A model generated the notes under the pieces. The model had not been told where the DNA came from, did no database searches, and was given only the letters and a program-made list of their open reading frames with translations. The translations under genes and the position numbers were made by a program. Shown here piece by piece: positions 7,333-15,788 of a stretch of 56,273 nt of DNA (the stretch's first letter is position 1; each line of letters starts with the position of its first letter). The stretch is from positions 1 to 56,273 of the forward strand of contig JAHZAW010000034.1 in NCBI GenBank assembly GCA_019423725.1. Direction: 5' to 3'. The stretch comes from Clostridiales bacterium (lineage in GTDB: Bacteria; Bacillota; Clostridia; Lachnospirales; Anaerotignaceae).

Positions 7333-9006
7333 ATGGCAAAACTAATGGTTTTACCTAAACTTTCGGTCGTTATGAAAGAAGGGACCATCATAAACTGGTA
7401 CTTCAAGGAAGGCGACGAGATAAAAAAGGGAGATGTCCTTTATGATGTGGAAGCCGGCAAGATGGGCGGCTCCGCTGAATCAGAAGATGAAGGAACTATC
7501 CTTAAAATACTTGTAAACGTGGGAGAAAAGGCAAAGTGCGGAGAGCCGGTGGCCATAGTCGGAACACCCGGTGAAGATTTTGAGGACCTTATACCCAAGA
7601 AGGAAGAAAATGCCGAAGCAGAGGCCAAGAAAACTACTATCACAGTAATTGGCGGAGGTCCTGGCGGATATGTGGCAGCCATAAGGGCAGCACAGCTGGG
7701 AGCTGAAGTAACTCTCATCGAAAAGACCCACATCGGCGGAACCTGCCTTAACGAAGGCTGTATACCCACAAAGGCGCTCCTTCACAGTGCGGAAATATAC
7801 GAAGAAGCCAAAAATGGTGAATCAGCCGGTGTCATAGCCGAGCCTAAACTTGACTTTACAAAGGTCATGGAAAACAAAGGGGCAGTTGTTGACCGTCTTG
7901 TGGGCGGAGTAAAGACACTGCTCAAGGCAAACGGAGTGAAGGTCATAGAGGGAGAGGCTTCATTCATTGATAAGACTAAAGTAAAGGTAGTTACCAAGGA
8001 CGGAGAACAGGAAGTAACTTCCGATAAGTTCATAATCGCCGTTGGTTCTGTACCCGCAGTCGTACCCATCGAGGGCATAAATTCTCCCCAGTGCATAGAC
8101 AGTACGGGAGCGCTTTCCCTTGAAGCACTGCCCAAGTCCATGGCAGTCATCGGAGGCGGTGTCATAGGTGTTGAGATGGCAACGGCATACTCTGCCTTTG
8201 GAACAAAGGTGACCATCATCGAGATGCTTCCAAGGCTCCTTATGAACATAGATGCGGACGCCGTTGGCATTATCGCCAAGTCTCTGGAGGAAAAGGGCGT
8301 TGATATCATGACATCCACAAAGGTAGTATCCGTTGCGGACAAAGGAGCAACAGCCGTGGTCAAGGTAGAAAAGGACGGAAAAGAGCTTGAAGTAGAGGCT
8401 GAAAAAGTCCTTGTGTGCATAGGCAGAAAATCAGCCACAGCCTCCCTTAACCTTGAGGCAGCTGGCATCGAGGCCGAAAGAGGAATAATAAAGGTCAACG
8501 ACCATATGGAGACCAACGTAAGGAACATATATGCCATAGGCGACTGTACAGGCGGCGTTATGCTGGCCCATGTAGCCTCCATGCAGGGCGAGGCAGCGGC
8601 TGAAAACGCCATGGGCGTGGACAGCAGATATGATGGAAAGACAAATCCTGCCTGCGTATATACATCACCTGAGACCGCATCCGTTGGATATACAGAGGAA
8701 GCGGCAAAGAAAGAGGGTATTTCCTACACCGTTGGAATGTTCGACCTTGGCGGCAACGGCAAATCCATAATAATGAATGGCGGCAAGGGATTTGTAAAGA
8801 TAATAGCCCACAGCCGTTCAAAGAAGATACTTGGAATGCAGATAATCGGACCCAGGGCAACGGATCTCATAGCTGAGGGCGCACTGGCCATATCAGTAAA
8901 TGCCGGCATAGAGGATATCATAAAGACCATACATGCCCATCCCACGGTTTCAGAGGCCGTAAGGGAAGCAGCGCTTGCAGCTGACGGAAGGGCAATACAC
9001 GGATAA
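7333..9006 (+). CDS. lpdA: Dihydrolipoamide dehydrogenase with N-terminal lipoyl domain
   Basis: A 557-residue fusion. Residues 1-80 form a biotinyl/lipoyl domain whose target lysine should be K43 in VEAGKMGG, an unusual version of the common ETDKA turn. An Ala/Glu/Lys linker leads to the flavoprotein core of about 450 residues. The core has the FAD site VIGGGPGGYVA (near 105), the redox disulfide GGTCLNEGCIPTKA, the NAD site VIGGGVIGVE, the second FAD motif YAIGDC, and the catalytic HPTVSE near the C-terminus. The enzyme oxidises dihydrolipoyl groups with NAD+, or reduces lipoyl groups with NADH. GAGGTG precedes the ATG. No E1, E2 or glycine-cleavage genes are adjacent; osmC, a cupin and lplA are. 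Confidence 0.95.
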   Translation: MAKLMVLPKLSVVMKEGTIINWYFKEGDEIKKGDVLYDVEAGKMGGSAESEDEGTILKILVNVGEKAKCGEPVAIVGTPGEDFEDLIPKKEENAEAEAKKTTITVIGGGPGGYVAAIRAAQLGAEVTLIEKTHIGGTCLNEGCIPTKALLHSAEIYEEAKNGESAGVIAEPKLDFTKVMENKGAVVDRLVGGVKTLLKANGVKVIEGEASFIDKTKVKVVTKDGEQEVTSDKFIIAVGSVPAVVPIEGINSPQCIDSTGALSLEALPKSMAVIGGGVIGVEMATAYSAFGTKVTIIEMLPRLLMNIDADAVGIIAKSLEEKGVDIMTSTKVVSVADKGATAVVKVEKDGKELEVEAEKVLVCIGRKSATASLNLEAAGIEAERGIIKVNDHMETNVRNIYAIGDCTGGVMLAHVASMQGEAAAENAMGVDSRYDGKTNPACVYTSPETASVGYTEEAAKKEGISYTVGMFDLGGNGKSIIMNGGKGFVKIIAHSRSKKILGMQIIGPRATDLIAEGALAISVNAGIEDIIKTIHAHPTVSEAVREAALAADGRAIHG

Positions 9007-9374
9007 GACCGGATTTTAAATCTAATGCCAGACAGTAAATAAACAGAGCCCGGGCAGAAAAACTGACAAAACCGGAAAACCCGCACAGACCGGAAACAGG
9101 CCCTTGGCTGTTAAAGGTCCTGCGATGGCTGTTTTCCCTTGGAGGTTTTGCCATACTGCTGGGATAGGGATGATGCTGTCGGCATACTAAAGTGCATAGA
9201 ACGAAAAAACGAAAATAAAAGGCAAATATTCAAATAAAGGCATAGCAAAGTGTAAGAAAAGGACGGTATCCGCTGCATAGGCGCAGGGATGGAGCCGTCC
9301 TTTTTGTATGGGGAATACTGGACAGAGGGGTAATGGGTAAAAATGATAAAATATGCCAAATATATATAATTTTA
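9007..9374 (+). other. Non-coding region after lpd, with a strong hairpin
   Basis: About 440 bases separate lpd from the next gene. No convincing reading frame with a Shine-Dalgarno site is seen. The region is GC-richer near 9060-9180 and A-rich at 9195-9260, and it ends with the hairpin at 9261-9305. It may be a long lpd 3' untranslated region or encode a small RNA. Confidence 0.45.
9261..9305 (+). terminator. Strong terminator 250 bases after lpd
   Basis: Outer stem GGACGG / CCGTCC, inner pairs ATCC / GGAT and CTGC / GCAG, then five T. Probably the end of the lpd transcript or of a small RNA. Confidence 0.75.
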
Positions 9375-9403
9375 TTGATTTAAACCGCTGATGCAATTAT
9401 AAT
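9375..9403 (+). promoter_or_regulatory. Sigma-A-type promoter for the AI-2E-family gene
   Basis: TTGATT (9375-9380), 17-bp spacer, TATAAT (9398-9403), 43 bases before the start codon. Confidence 0.7.
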
Positions 9404-9445
9404 TAGGATTAAATCAGCTGGAAACACGGAGGTGTCTGAGCTCAA

Positions 9446-10639
9446 ATGGACTCGAACGGGAAAAAACATTACATATACTGGATGTTCGCTATCTTTGGCG
9501 CTGTGACCATGAGCATACTGCTGTTTTTCGTTATATATAGATACAACGAATTCAGAGATGCCATTGCCAAACTTGTGAGTATCGTAAGTCCGCTTATTTA
9601 TGGAGCGGCCATAGCATATCTGCTTAAGCCGATGTGCGACTTTTACGAACGCAAACTCAGGGAAAAATTTTTTAAAAAGCATAGGAAGCTGGCTTCGGCC
9701 CTGGCCGTGGCAGGCAGTATGATTTCAGCCTTTGTAATAATATATCTGCTGCTTATGATAATAATCCCCCAGGTGGGAAACAGTGTCACAAGACTTGTGC
9801 AGATACTTCCGGACAAGCTTAATGAGGCGTCCGAGTGGATGGAGAAAAACCTGGATAAGGACCCGGGACTTCCGTCCTACCTCAAAGATGTGTATGAGAC
9901 CGTAAGAAGGGAACTGACCGTCTGGCTGGAAGAAGAGTTTTCACCTGATTTTAAAAACATAATCGAGGGCGTTGGAGTTCAGATATGGAACAGCGTTATG
10001 TTCCTTAAAAACTTCCTTATCGGTATATTTGTTGCGGTATATCTTCTGGCATCCAGAAAGAAATTTGGCAGACAGGCAAAACTCATACTCTACAGCCTGT
10101 TTAAGACAAAATGGGCAGATATAATAATGACTGAGCTGAGATACGCTGACAGCATGTTTGTTGGATTCATAAACGGAAAAATACTGGATTCAGCCATAAT
10201 CGGAGTTATATGTTATATTTGCTGTCTTATATTCAAATTTCCCAATGCCATGCTGGTATCAGTAATAGTTGGAGTTACGAATATAATCCCCTTTTTTGGA
10301 CCGTTCATCGGAGCTGTACCGGCAACGATGCTCATATTCATTGACTCGCCCATAAAGGCGGCCTGGTTCGTGGTATTTGTCATAGCCCTTCAGCAGGCTG
10401 ACGGCAATGTCATTGGCCCCAAAATACTTGGAAACTCCACGGGATTATCCAGCTTCTGGGTATTGTTTTCCATCCTTGTATTCGGAGGATTATGGGGATT
10501 TGTGGGAATGATAATCGGAGTACCTCTTTTTGCGGTCATTTATGATATAACTAAAAAACTCGTATTCCATGGTCTGAGAAAGAACGGAAGAAACGATATG
10601 ATAGAAAAAAACGAAGCGGCTGACGAAAGAGGAGAATAG
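9446..10639 (+). CDS. AI-2E (UPF0118/PerM)-family transporter, copy 1
   Basis: A 397-residue membrane protein of the AI-2E family, with about eight predicted segments. There are two at the N-terminus (17-40, 45-65), one near 75-98, a soluble amphipathic stretch, and a C-terminal block from about 185. The family motif region TNIIPFFGPFIGAVPA lies near residue 280 and QADGNVIGPKILG near 315. Members have been linked to autoinducer export or Na+/H+ antiport, so substrate is not assigned. GGAGG lies 13 bases before the ATG, a long spacing. A second member lies at 30832-32013. Confidence 0.85.
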   Translation: MDSNGKKHYIYWMFAIFGAVTMSILLFFVIYRYNEFRDAIAKLVSIVSPLIYGAAIAYLLKPMCDFYERKLREKFFKKHRKLASALAVAGSMISAFVIIYLLLMIIIPQVGNSVTRLVQILPDKLNEASEWMEKNLDKDPGLPSYLKDVYETVRRELTVWLEEEFSPDFKNIIEGVGVQIWNSVMFLKNFLIGIFVAVYLLASRKKFGRQAKLILYSLFKTKWADIIMTELRYADSMFVGFINGKILDSAIIGVICYICCLIFKFPNAMLVSVIVGVTNIIPFFGPFIGAVPATMLIFIDSPIKAAWFVVFVIALQQADGNVIGPKILGNSTGLSSFWVLFSILVFGGLWGFVGMIIGVPLFAVIYDITKKLVFHGLRKNGRNDMIEKNEAADERGE

Positions 10640-10705
10640 ACAGGTAAGGTGCTGGCGGATACCCTGGAAAACGCCGTCAGATCATCAACAGCATATAAAT
10701 AAATC

Positions 10706-10737
10706 AAGCGCTGCGGCTTAAAGCCGCGGCGCTTTTT
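10706..10737. terminator. Bidirectional terminator between AI-2E gene and SDR gene
   Basis: Long GC-rich hairpin AAGCGCTGCGGCT / AGCCGCGGCGCTT (one G-T pair) followed by TTTTTG. It lies between the convergent AI-2E and SDR genes. Confidence 0.9.
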
Positions 10738-10777
10738 GTATTTTTGGTATTGGTATTTTATAAATGAAAACCGGCTT

Positions 10778-11518
10778 TTAGATAAAGGCTCCGCCGTCAA
10801 CGATTATGTTCTGTCCTGTGACAAAATCAGCATGGGCGATGAGGGCATAAACGGTCTGGGCGATGTCATCGGGTACAGCCACCTTCTGAAGGGGAGTATC
10901 TCCTGCAAGTTTGTCGATATGTCCTGTCCTTCCTTCTACCCAGCGGGTAAGGACGATTCCGGGAGCAACGGCTATGACCCTTACTTCGGGGGCAAGGACC
11001 CTTGCCAGGGATTTGGTTATGCTTATTTCAGCGGCCTTGCTGGCTGCGTATGCTATGGAGCTTCCAAGTCCCGTAACACCGGCTATGGAGGTGATGTTTA
11101 TTATTACGCCATGGCTTTTCCTTAAGGCATCGGCAGCGGCACGGCACATGAAAAACGTACCCTTTACATTGAGAGCAAAAATATCGTCGAAATATTCGGA
11201 TTTCATGCCTTCCAGGTCACTGTGGTCAACGAAGTGGGTCCTGCCGGCGTTATTGACGAGTATATCCAGCTGTCCGAAGTCTTTGAGCACAGCGGCTATC
11301 ATTTCTCTGCACTGGGCGTCATCGGAAACATCGGCCTTATAAACACCGCATTTTACTCCAAGGGCTTCTACTTCAGCCTTAGCCTCATAAGCTTCCTTTT
11401 CGGAATGGGCATAGTTGATACATATATTAGTGCCTTCTTTAGCAAGCCTGAGGGCAACACCTTTGCCTACTCCGGTGCCACCGCCTGTTATGAGGGCTAC
11501 TTTTCCTTTAATATCCAT
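10778..11518 (-). CDS. Short-chain dehydrogenase/reductase (FabG-like)
   Basis: A 246-residue classical SDR, the usual length. The nucleotide-binding motif TGGGTGVGKG is at residues 11-20 and NNAG near 88-91. The catalytic Ser (NITSIAG), Tyr and Lys (YAASK) follow near 142-160, and the C-terminal GQNIIVDGGA is typical of 3-oxoacyl-ACP reductase-like enzymes. AAGGAGG lies eight bases before the ATG at 11518. It is alone, with no fatty-acid synthesis genes nearby, so a hydroxyacid, sugar or steroid substrate is equally possible. Confidence 0.9.
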   Translation of the reverse strand: MDIKGKVALITGGGTGVGKGVALRLAKEGTNICINYAHSEKEAYEAKAEVEALGVKCGVYKADVSDDAQCREMIAAVLKDFGQLDILVNNAGRTHFVDHSDLEGMKSEYFDDIFALNVKGTFFMCRAAADALRKSHGVIINITSIAGVTGLGSSIAYAASKAAEISITKSLARVLAPEVRVIAVAPGIVLTRWVEGRTGHIDKLAGDTPLQKVAVPDDIAQTVYALIAHADFVTGQNIIVDGGAFI

Positions 11519-11827
11519 TTTTCATACCTCCTTAGTGTAGTTGTTCGGTTAATTTCCCTTATATAATAGTAGCATAAGCCTAATTGATTGTAAATTGTGA
11601 TTAATACATAAAAGAATTTTAGACCTGTAATGGTCATATTAAACATAGAGGGACTTACTTAAAAACATAATTAAAAAAGTTGCTGGTTTAGTATGCGGCA
11701 TAGAGGATTTTTTTGGGATATAATTTGCCTTCCGGGATATTGAAGCAAAGGGCCTTCTTTGATATAGTACTTCTTTGTGAGAATATGTGAAAATATGAAT
11801 AAAATCGGAAAAGGGGGATGGACTGCA
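11519..11827. other. Divergent intergenic region SDR / MATE
   Basis: AT-rich, with no gene seen. It must contain the SDR promoter on the minus strand (TATTAT near 11563-11568) and the MATE promoter on the plus strand (TATAAT at 11719-11724, no good -35). A small hairpin CAAAG / CTTTG lies in the MATE leader near 11745-11760. Confidence 0.4.
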
Positions 11828-13198
11828 ATGGCCCGCGAAAACGATCTCGGAAACGATCCCATAACACAGCTGGTGTTAAAGCTCGCCATTCCGACAATGA
11901 TCGCTCAGTTTGTAAATATGCTTTACAGCATCATAGACAGGATATATATAGGAAACATACCCGGAGACGGCTCCATAGCCCTTGCCGGAGTAGGAGTATG
12001 CGGCCCCATAGTTACGCTGCTGTCATCCTTTGGAACGCTCATAGGTCTGGGAGGTTCCATACTTATGGCAATGAGGATGGGCGAGGGAAATATGAAAAGG
12101 GCAAAACAGATATTGTCCAATTCCTTCTTGACCCTGGTGGTGCTTTCCGTAGGACTTACGGTGTTTTTCCTTATAATGAAGGGAAAACTGCTCATGTGGT
12201 TTGGAGCCAGTGAGACAACGTTCTCCTATGCAAATACATATATGACCATATATACAGCCGGCACATTTTTTGCCCTTATGGCCATAGGACTTAATTATTT
12301 TATAACATGCCAGGGGTTTTCCACCATTGGAATGGCCACGGTGCTTATAGGAGCCATAGCAAACATAGTGCTTGACCCCATATTCATATTTGTATTTGAT
12401 ATGGGAGTTGCCGGAGCGGCCATAGCCACGGTCATATCCCAGATACTTTCATGTCTGTTTGCCCTGGGATTCCTTTTCAGCAAAAGACCGCCCATAAGGA
12501 TATCCTTCGGGGATTATTCCATGGGCATAATACTCAGGATAGCGGCCATTGGGCTTTCGCCATTCCTTATACTGGCCACGGACAGCGTCATAATGATAGT
12601 GATGAATTCTGTCCTCCAGAGGACAGGAGGAGAAAATGCAGATATGCTCATAACCGCAGCCACCATAGTAAACAGCTATATGTCCCTTATAACCGGACCC
12701 ATGGGAGGTATAAGCGGCGGTACCCAGGCCATAATAAGCTTCAATTATGGAGCTGGAAAGACCGGAAGGGTAAGGGAGGCCGAAAAGAAAATACTTCTCT
12801 TATGTGTTGTGTTTACGGTCATAATGTTTGCCATATCCAGATTTTCCGCTGAAGCCTTTGCGGGCATATTTATTTCTGACGCTGAGGAGATAACACTTGC
12901 GGGCTGGGGCATAAGGACATTTACCCTTGCCATCATACCCCTGGCTTTTCAGTATGCCCTGGTGGACGGACTTACGGCCATGGGAAGGACAAAAACAGCT
13001 TTATTCCTGTCTATGTTCAGGAAAATATCCTATGCTGTGCTCATAGTTGTTTTTGCCTACACGTTTGGGGCAAAAAATGCCTTTTATTCGGAACCGGTAA
13101 TGGATCTTATTGGGGCAGTAATGTCAACAACAATATTCCTTCTGGTATTTGACAAACATATGAAACACAGGACTGAAGAAATGACAGAAGCCATGTAA
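11828..13198 (+). CDS. MATE-family multidrug/Na+ antiporter
   Basis: A 456-residue protein with 12 hydrophobic segments in two homologous halves, the normal MATE size. Family features are NDPITQLVLKLAIPTMIAQ at the N-terminus and the GPMGGISGGTQAIISFNYGA segment at the start of the second half. MATE proteins export cationic drugs or metabolites in exchange for Na+ or H+. I chose the ATG at 11828 because GGGGG lies ten bases before it. An upstream in-frame ATG at 11777 would add 17 unrelated residues without a Shine-Dalgarno site. Confidence 0.92.
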   Translation: MARENDLGNDPITQLVLKLAIPTMIAQFVNMLYSIIDRIYIGNIPGDGSIALAGVGVCGPIVTLLSSFGTLIGLGGSILMAMRMGEGNMKRAKQILSNSFLTLVVLSVGLTVFFLIMKGKLLMWFGASETTFSYANTYMTIYTAGTFFALMAIGLNYFITCQGFSTIGMATVLIGAIANIVLDPIFIFVFDMGVAGAAIATVISQILSCLFALGFLFSKRPPIRISFGDYSMGIILRIAAIGLSPFLILATDSVIMIVMNSVLQRTGGENADMLITAATIVNSYMSLITGPMGGISGGTQAIISFNYGAGKTGRVREAEKKILLLCVVFTVIMFAISRFSAEAFAGIFISDAEEITLAGWGIRTFTLAIIPLAFQYALVDGLTAMGRTKTALFLSMFRKISYAVLIVVFAYTFGAKNAFYSEPVMDLIGAVMSTTIFLLVFDKHMKHRTEEMTEAM

Positions 13199-13208
13199 AA
13201 TATTCAGG

Positions 13209-13231
13209 AAGCGCCCTCAGGGCGCTTTTTT
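13209..13231 (+). terminator. Terminator after the MATE gene
   Basis: GC-rich inverted repeat AGCGCCCT / AGGGCGCT followed by six T. Confidence 0.85.
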
Positions 13232-13497
13232 CATGGGCATATCGACGGTTTTTATATAGAAAAACAGTTTAAAACGCCCATAGAAGCTGGGTTTTATTAA
13301 AATAACAGTAAATACTTGATAGAAATATCATTTGAAGCGCGGGACAATTTTATCAAATGCAGAAAAGTGAATATAATTCAGTTTATCGCATTAACGTATG
13401 ACGTAGGAAGTTATTTACATAATTAACTTTTTAAAGTAAAATCAAATATAGGAATATCGGCATAGACAACGACAGTTTATGATAAAGAGGGATTTTT

Positions 13498-14211
13498 ATG
13501 AAAAATAAAAAAGCTGCCAGTATATGTCTGGCGCTGGCCTTATCCTTTATAATGAGCACCCCTGCCGCCACCGACGGTCTGGCCGGTGAAAAGACCGTCA
13601 CGACCCAGGTCATAGACATGGGGGACAGCGTAAAGGTTGAGGCTGTCAATATGAACACCGGGGAAACGGAATTTTTGACCCTCAATGACTGCACAAAGAC
13701 CGTTGAGACCATAAGCGATGAAAATGTGGTATACCAGCAGAATATTGAGCTGGAGGGAGATGTGGATTTTCCTCCCAAGGAGACTCCAGGAAGAAGCGCT
13801 AAAATGAATAGTGCAACGGACAGATCAGAGTCAGTAAGGGCAAGGATATATGCGGAGTATGTCAACGGATACGAAGGGGACATAGAAGATTACGACGAGA
13901 CCTGTCTGGTCAAATATGTGGCCGGACGGTGGGATATACTGGATGAAAGCGTTTCGATATATGATAAATCCTATATATATTTCTGCCAGGGCACCCAGAC
14001 AAAGGGTGAGGATCAGTATTCAGGCAAAATCCCCGTGGAGGATGATGTATATGAATCTTCCACGGAAACGGGTTTCACAGAGTATGTATCACCATCTGAC
14101 CCTGTATGTATAGCCGGAGTGAGCATGACGGCTTATGTAAAAAGAGGGGAAGATACATGGAAATTTAAGATCGACAACCTGCTTATGAATAATTGTCCCA
14201 TACATTTTTGA
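13498..14211 (+). CDS. Secreted protein of unknown function
   Basis: A 237-residue protein that I do not recognise. The N-terminus MKNKKAASICLALALSFIMS followed by TPAATDGLA is a clear Sec signal peptide, probably cut near residue 27-30. The mature part is acidic, with no further membrane segment, no LPxTG and no lipobox. It carries Cys near residues 64, 141, 163, 204 and 234 that could form disulfides. AGAGGG precedes the ATG. A small membrane protein starts 23 bases after the stop, so the two probably form one operon. Export to the cell surface or medium is the only inference made. Confidence 0.75.
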   Translation: MKNKKAASICLALALSFIMSTPAATDGLAGEKTVTTQVIDMGDSVKVEAVNMNTGETEFLTLNDCTKTVETISDENVVYQQNIELEGDVDFPPKETPGRSAKMNSATDRSESVRARIYAEYVNGYEGDIEDYDETCLVKYVAGRWDILDESVSIYDKSYIYFCQGTQTKGEDQYSGKIPVEDDVYESSTETGFTEYVSPSDPVCIAGVSMTAYVKRGEDTWKFKIDNLLMNNCPIHF

Positions 14212-14234
14212 GCGGCATTAAGGGGGATAGGATA

Positions 14235-14660
14235 ATGAAAAGATATATTATTTTTTTGATACTTGTGCTGGCGTCATTTGTTACGTTGCTGCTTTTGGGA
14301 TCATATCAGCATTATGTGGCTGGACTGCTTGAAGAAGTGTTCTGGCTGGGCGAAAGGACGATGCCCATGCTTTACTGGATACCCTATACTTTCATAGCTG
14401 TATCAGGCATATTTTTGGGAGGAGCTTTCTTTGTAAAGGGAAAGGATAAAAAAGAGGAGAGGGTACTGGCGGTTATGAGCCTTATACTTGCCATAGCCTC
14501 TGCCTTATTTACGATACTTGTAATGAAAATGATAATAAGGGCAGGAGTTACAGCTGTGAACTGGAGCGACGGCGGAGCGAAGCCATCCATGGTCATAGCA
14601 GGAGCCCTGCTGGCCAATGCCCTAAGACACTTTATGGAAGCAAAAAAATATAATGAATAA
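14235..14660 (+). CDS. Small four-helix membrane protein of unknown function
   Basis: A 141-residue hydrophobic protein with about four transmembrane segments (residues 3-24, 45-67, 77-100, 115-133). A short charged loop GKDKKEER follows the second. I recognise no domain. I chose the ATG at 14235, preceded by GGGGGATAGG. An in-frame upstream ATG at 14193 overlaps the previous gene and lacks such a site. It probably shares an operon with the secreted protein before it, and both end at the terminator at 14666. Confidence 0.7.
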   Translation: MKRYIIFLILVLASFVTLLLLGSYQHYVAGLLEEVFWLGERTMPMLYWIPYTFIAVSGIFLGGAFFVKGKDKKEERVLAVMSLILAIASALFTILVMKMIIRAGVTAVNWSDGGAKPSMVIAGALLANALRHFMEAKKYNE

Positions 14661-14665
14661 CAAGA

Positions 14666-14695
14666 GATCCGCTGTATGAAACAGCGGGTCTTTTT
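14666..14695 (+). terminator. Terminator after the secreted/membrane pair
   Basis: Stem GATCCGCTGT / ACAGCGGGTC with one G-T pair, loop ATGAA, then five T. Confidence 0.88.
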
Positions 14696-14904
14696 AGCTT
14701 TCGGGCAAATATAAGGCTGGCGCTATGACTTTTTGGCTGCTTTCAGACTGTGGAAAAGGGCAGAAAAGGTGTGAGGGATATCGCGGCATTTAAAGAAAAA
14801 CGCACCGCCGGCAGACAATGCAAATAGATTTGTCCACAGACTTGTGCTATAATACTTTCTTAAATAACAGAGCGGTAAGATAACCGGTTGAGGAGATATA
14901 TTTT

Positions 14905-15660
14905 ATGACATTAAACAGAAATGCACTTAAAACAACAGCGCTCATTTCTATGCTGCTGGACCATATAGGAATGATAATCGTATATCCGATGTATATAAAC
15001 GCCTGTATGGTCGATGGTGTTGAAATGATGGGAGAGCTGGTCCCTGATGAGGCAAAGAGGCTTTATATGATTTACACGATTCTGCGCATTATAGGCAGAC
15101 TGGCTTTCCCCATATTTGCTTTTATGATAACCGAGGGATTTCAGCATACACATGATTTGAAAAAATACATATTAAGACTGTTTTCGTTTGCGGTCATATC
15201 TGAGATCCCCTATAATCTGGCAGCGGGAAGAAGTTTTTCCTATCCATACAGCCAAAATGTGTTATGGACATTCCTTGTGGCGGTAATAATGATGTGGGCA
15301 GTGGAAAAATATGCCTCAAAAATTGAAAATACAGCAAAACGCACGACTGTTTCCATCCTGATAGTGATTGCGGCAGTATTATTGACGCTCCTGTCCGATG
15401 GAGGCTCCAGCGGGATGCTTCTTATTGCATCCATGTATTTCTTCAAAGATGATAAAAAGAAATACTGGCTGGGCTGTGTGGCGTCGCTTATCCTTATGTC
15501 CTGGCAGTTTATGGCCATACAGATATTTGCAGCCGCGGCACTGGTTCTCATCGAAATGTATAACGGAGAAAAGGGAAAGGGCAGCAAATATTTATTTTAT
15601 ATTTTCTATCCGGCCCACCTGCTGGCATTGACATTTATTTCTTCACTTATGGGCCTATAG
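14905..15660 (+). CDS. TraX-family membrane protein
   Basis: A 251-residue protein with about seven hydrophobic segments. The pattern is that of the TraX family: LNRNALKTTALISMLLDHIG at the N-terminus, then RIIGRLAFPIFAFMITEGFQHT near residue 60 and RLFSFAVISEIPYNL near 90. F-plasmid TraX acetylates pilin, but chromosomal Firmicute members are not tied to conjugation and their substrate is unknown. GAGGAG precedes the ATG by about nine bases, and TATAAT lies near 14849. No conjugation genes are nearby, so this does not indicate a mobile element. Confidence 0.85.
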   Translation: MTLNRNALKTTALISMLLDHIGMIIVYPMYINACMVDGVEMMGELVPDEAKRLYMIYTILRIIGRLAFPIFAFMITEGFQHTHDLKKYILRLFSFAVISEIPYNLAAGRSFSYPYSQNVLWTFLVAVIMMWAVEKYASKIENTAKRTTVSILIVIAAVLLTLLSDGGSSGMLLIASMYFFKDDKKKYWLGCVASLILMSWQFMAIQIFAAAALVLIEMYNGEKGKGSKYLFYIFYPAHLLALTFISSLMGL

Positions 15661-15741
15661 ATGGGTGGAAAAGCAGATCATTAATGACAGAAAATTAAAG
15701 ACTGCTGACAGATGGATAAATCAAACTAAGGCAGCATAACA

Positions 15742-15769
15742 AAAAGGCACCGGTTTCCCGGTGCCTTTT
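15742..15769. terminator. Bidirectional terminator between traX-like gene and alaS
   Basis: Perfect 12-bp stem AAAAGGCACCGG / CCGGTGCCTTTT, loop TTTC. The A and T runs at the ends serve both convergent genes. Confidence 0.92.
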
Positions 15770-15788
15770 GATTTATATTATTTGATTA

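Noticed and set aside
7782..8612. 276-codon open frame on the minus strand
   Set aside because: Antisense to the conserved flavoprotein core of lpd; no family resemblance and no Shine-Dalgarno site.
14905..15660. TraX-like gene as a sign of a conjugative element
   Set aside because: No relaxase, type IV secretion, integrase or attachment repeats are present; chromosomal TraX relatives are common.
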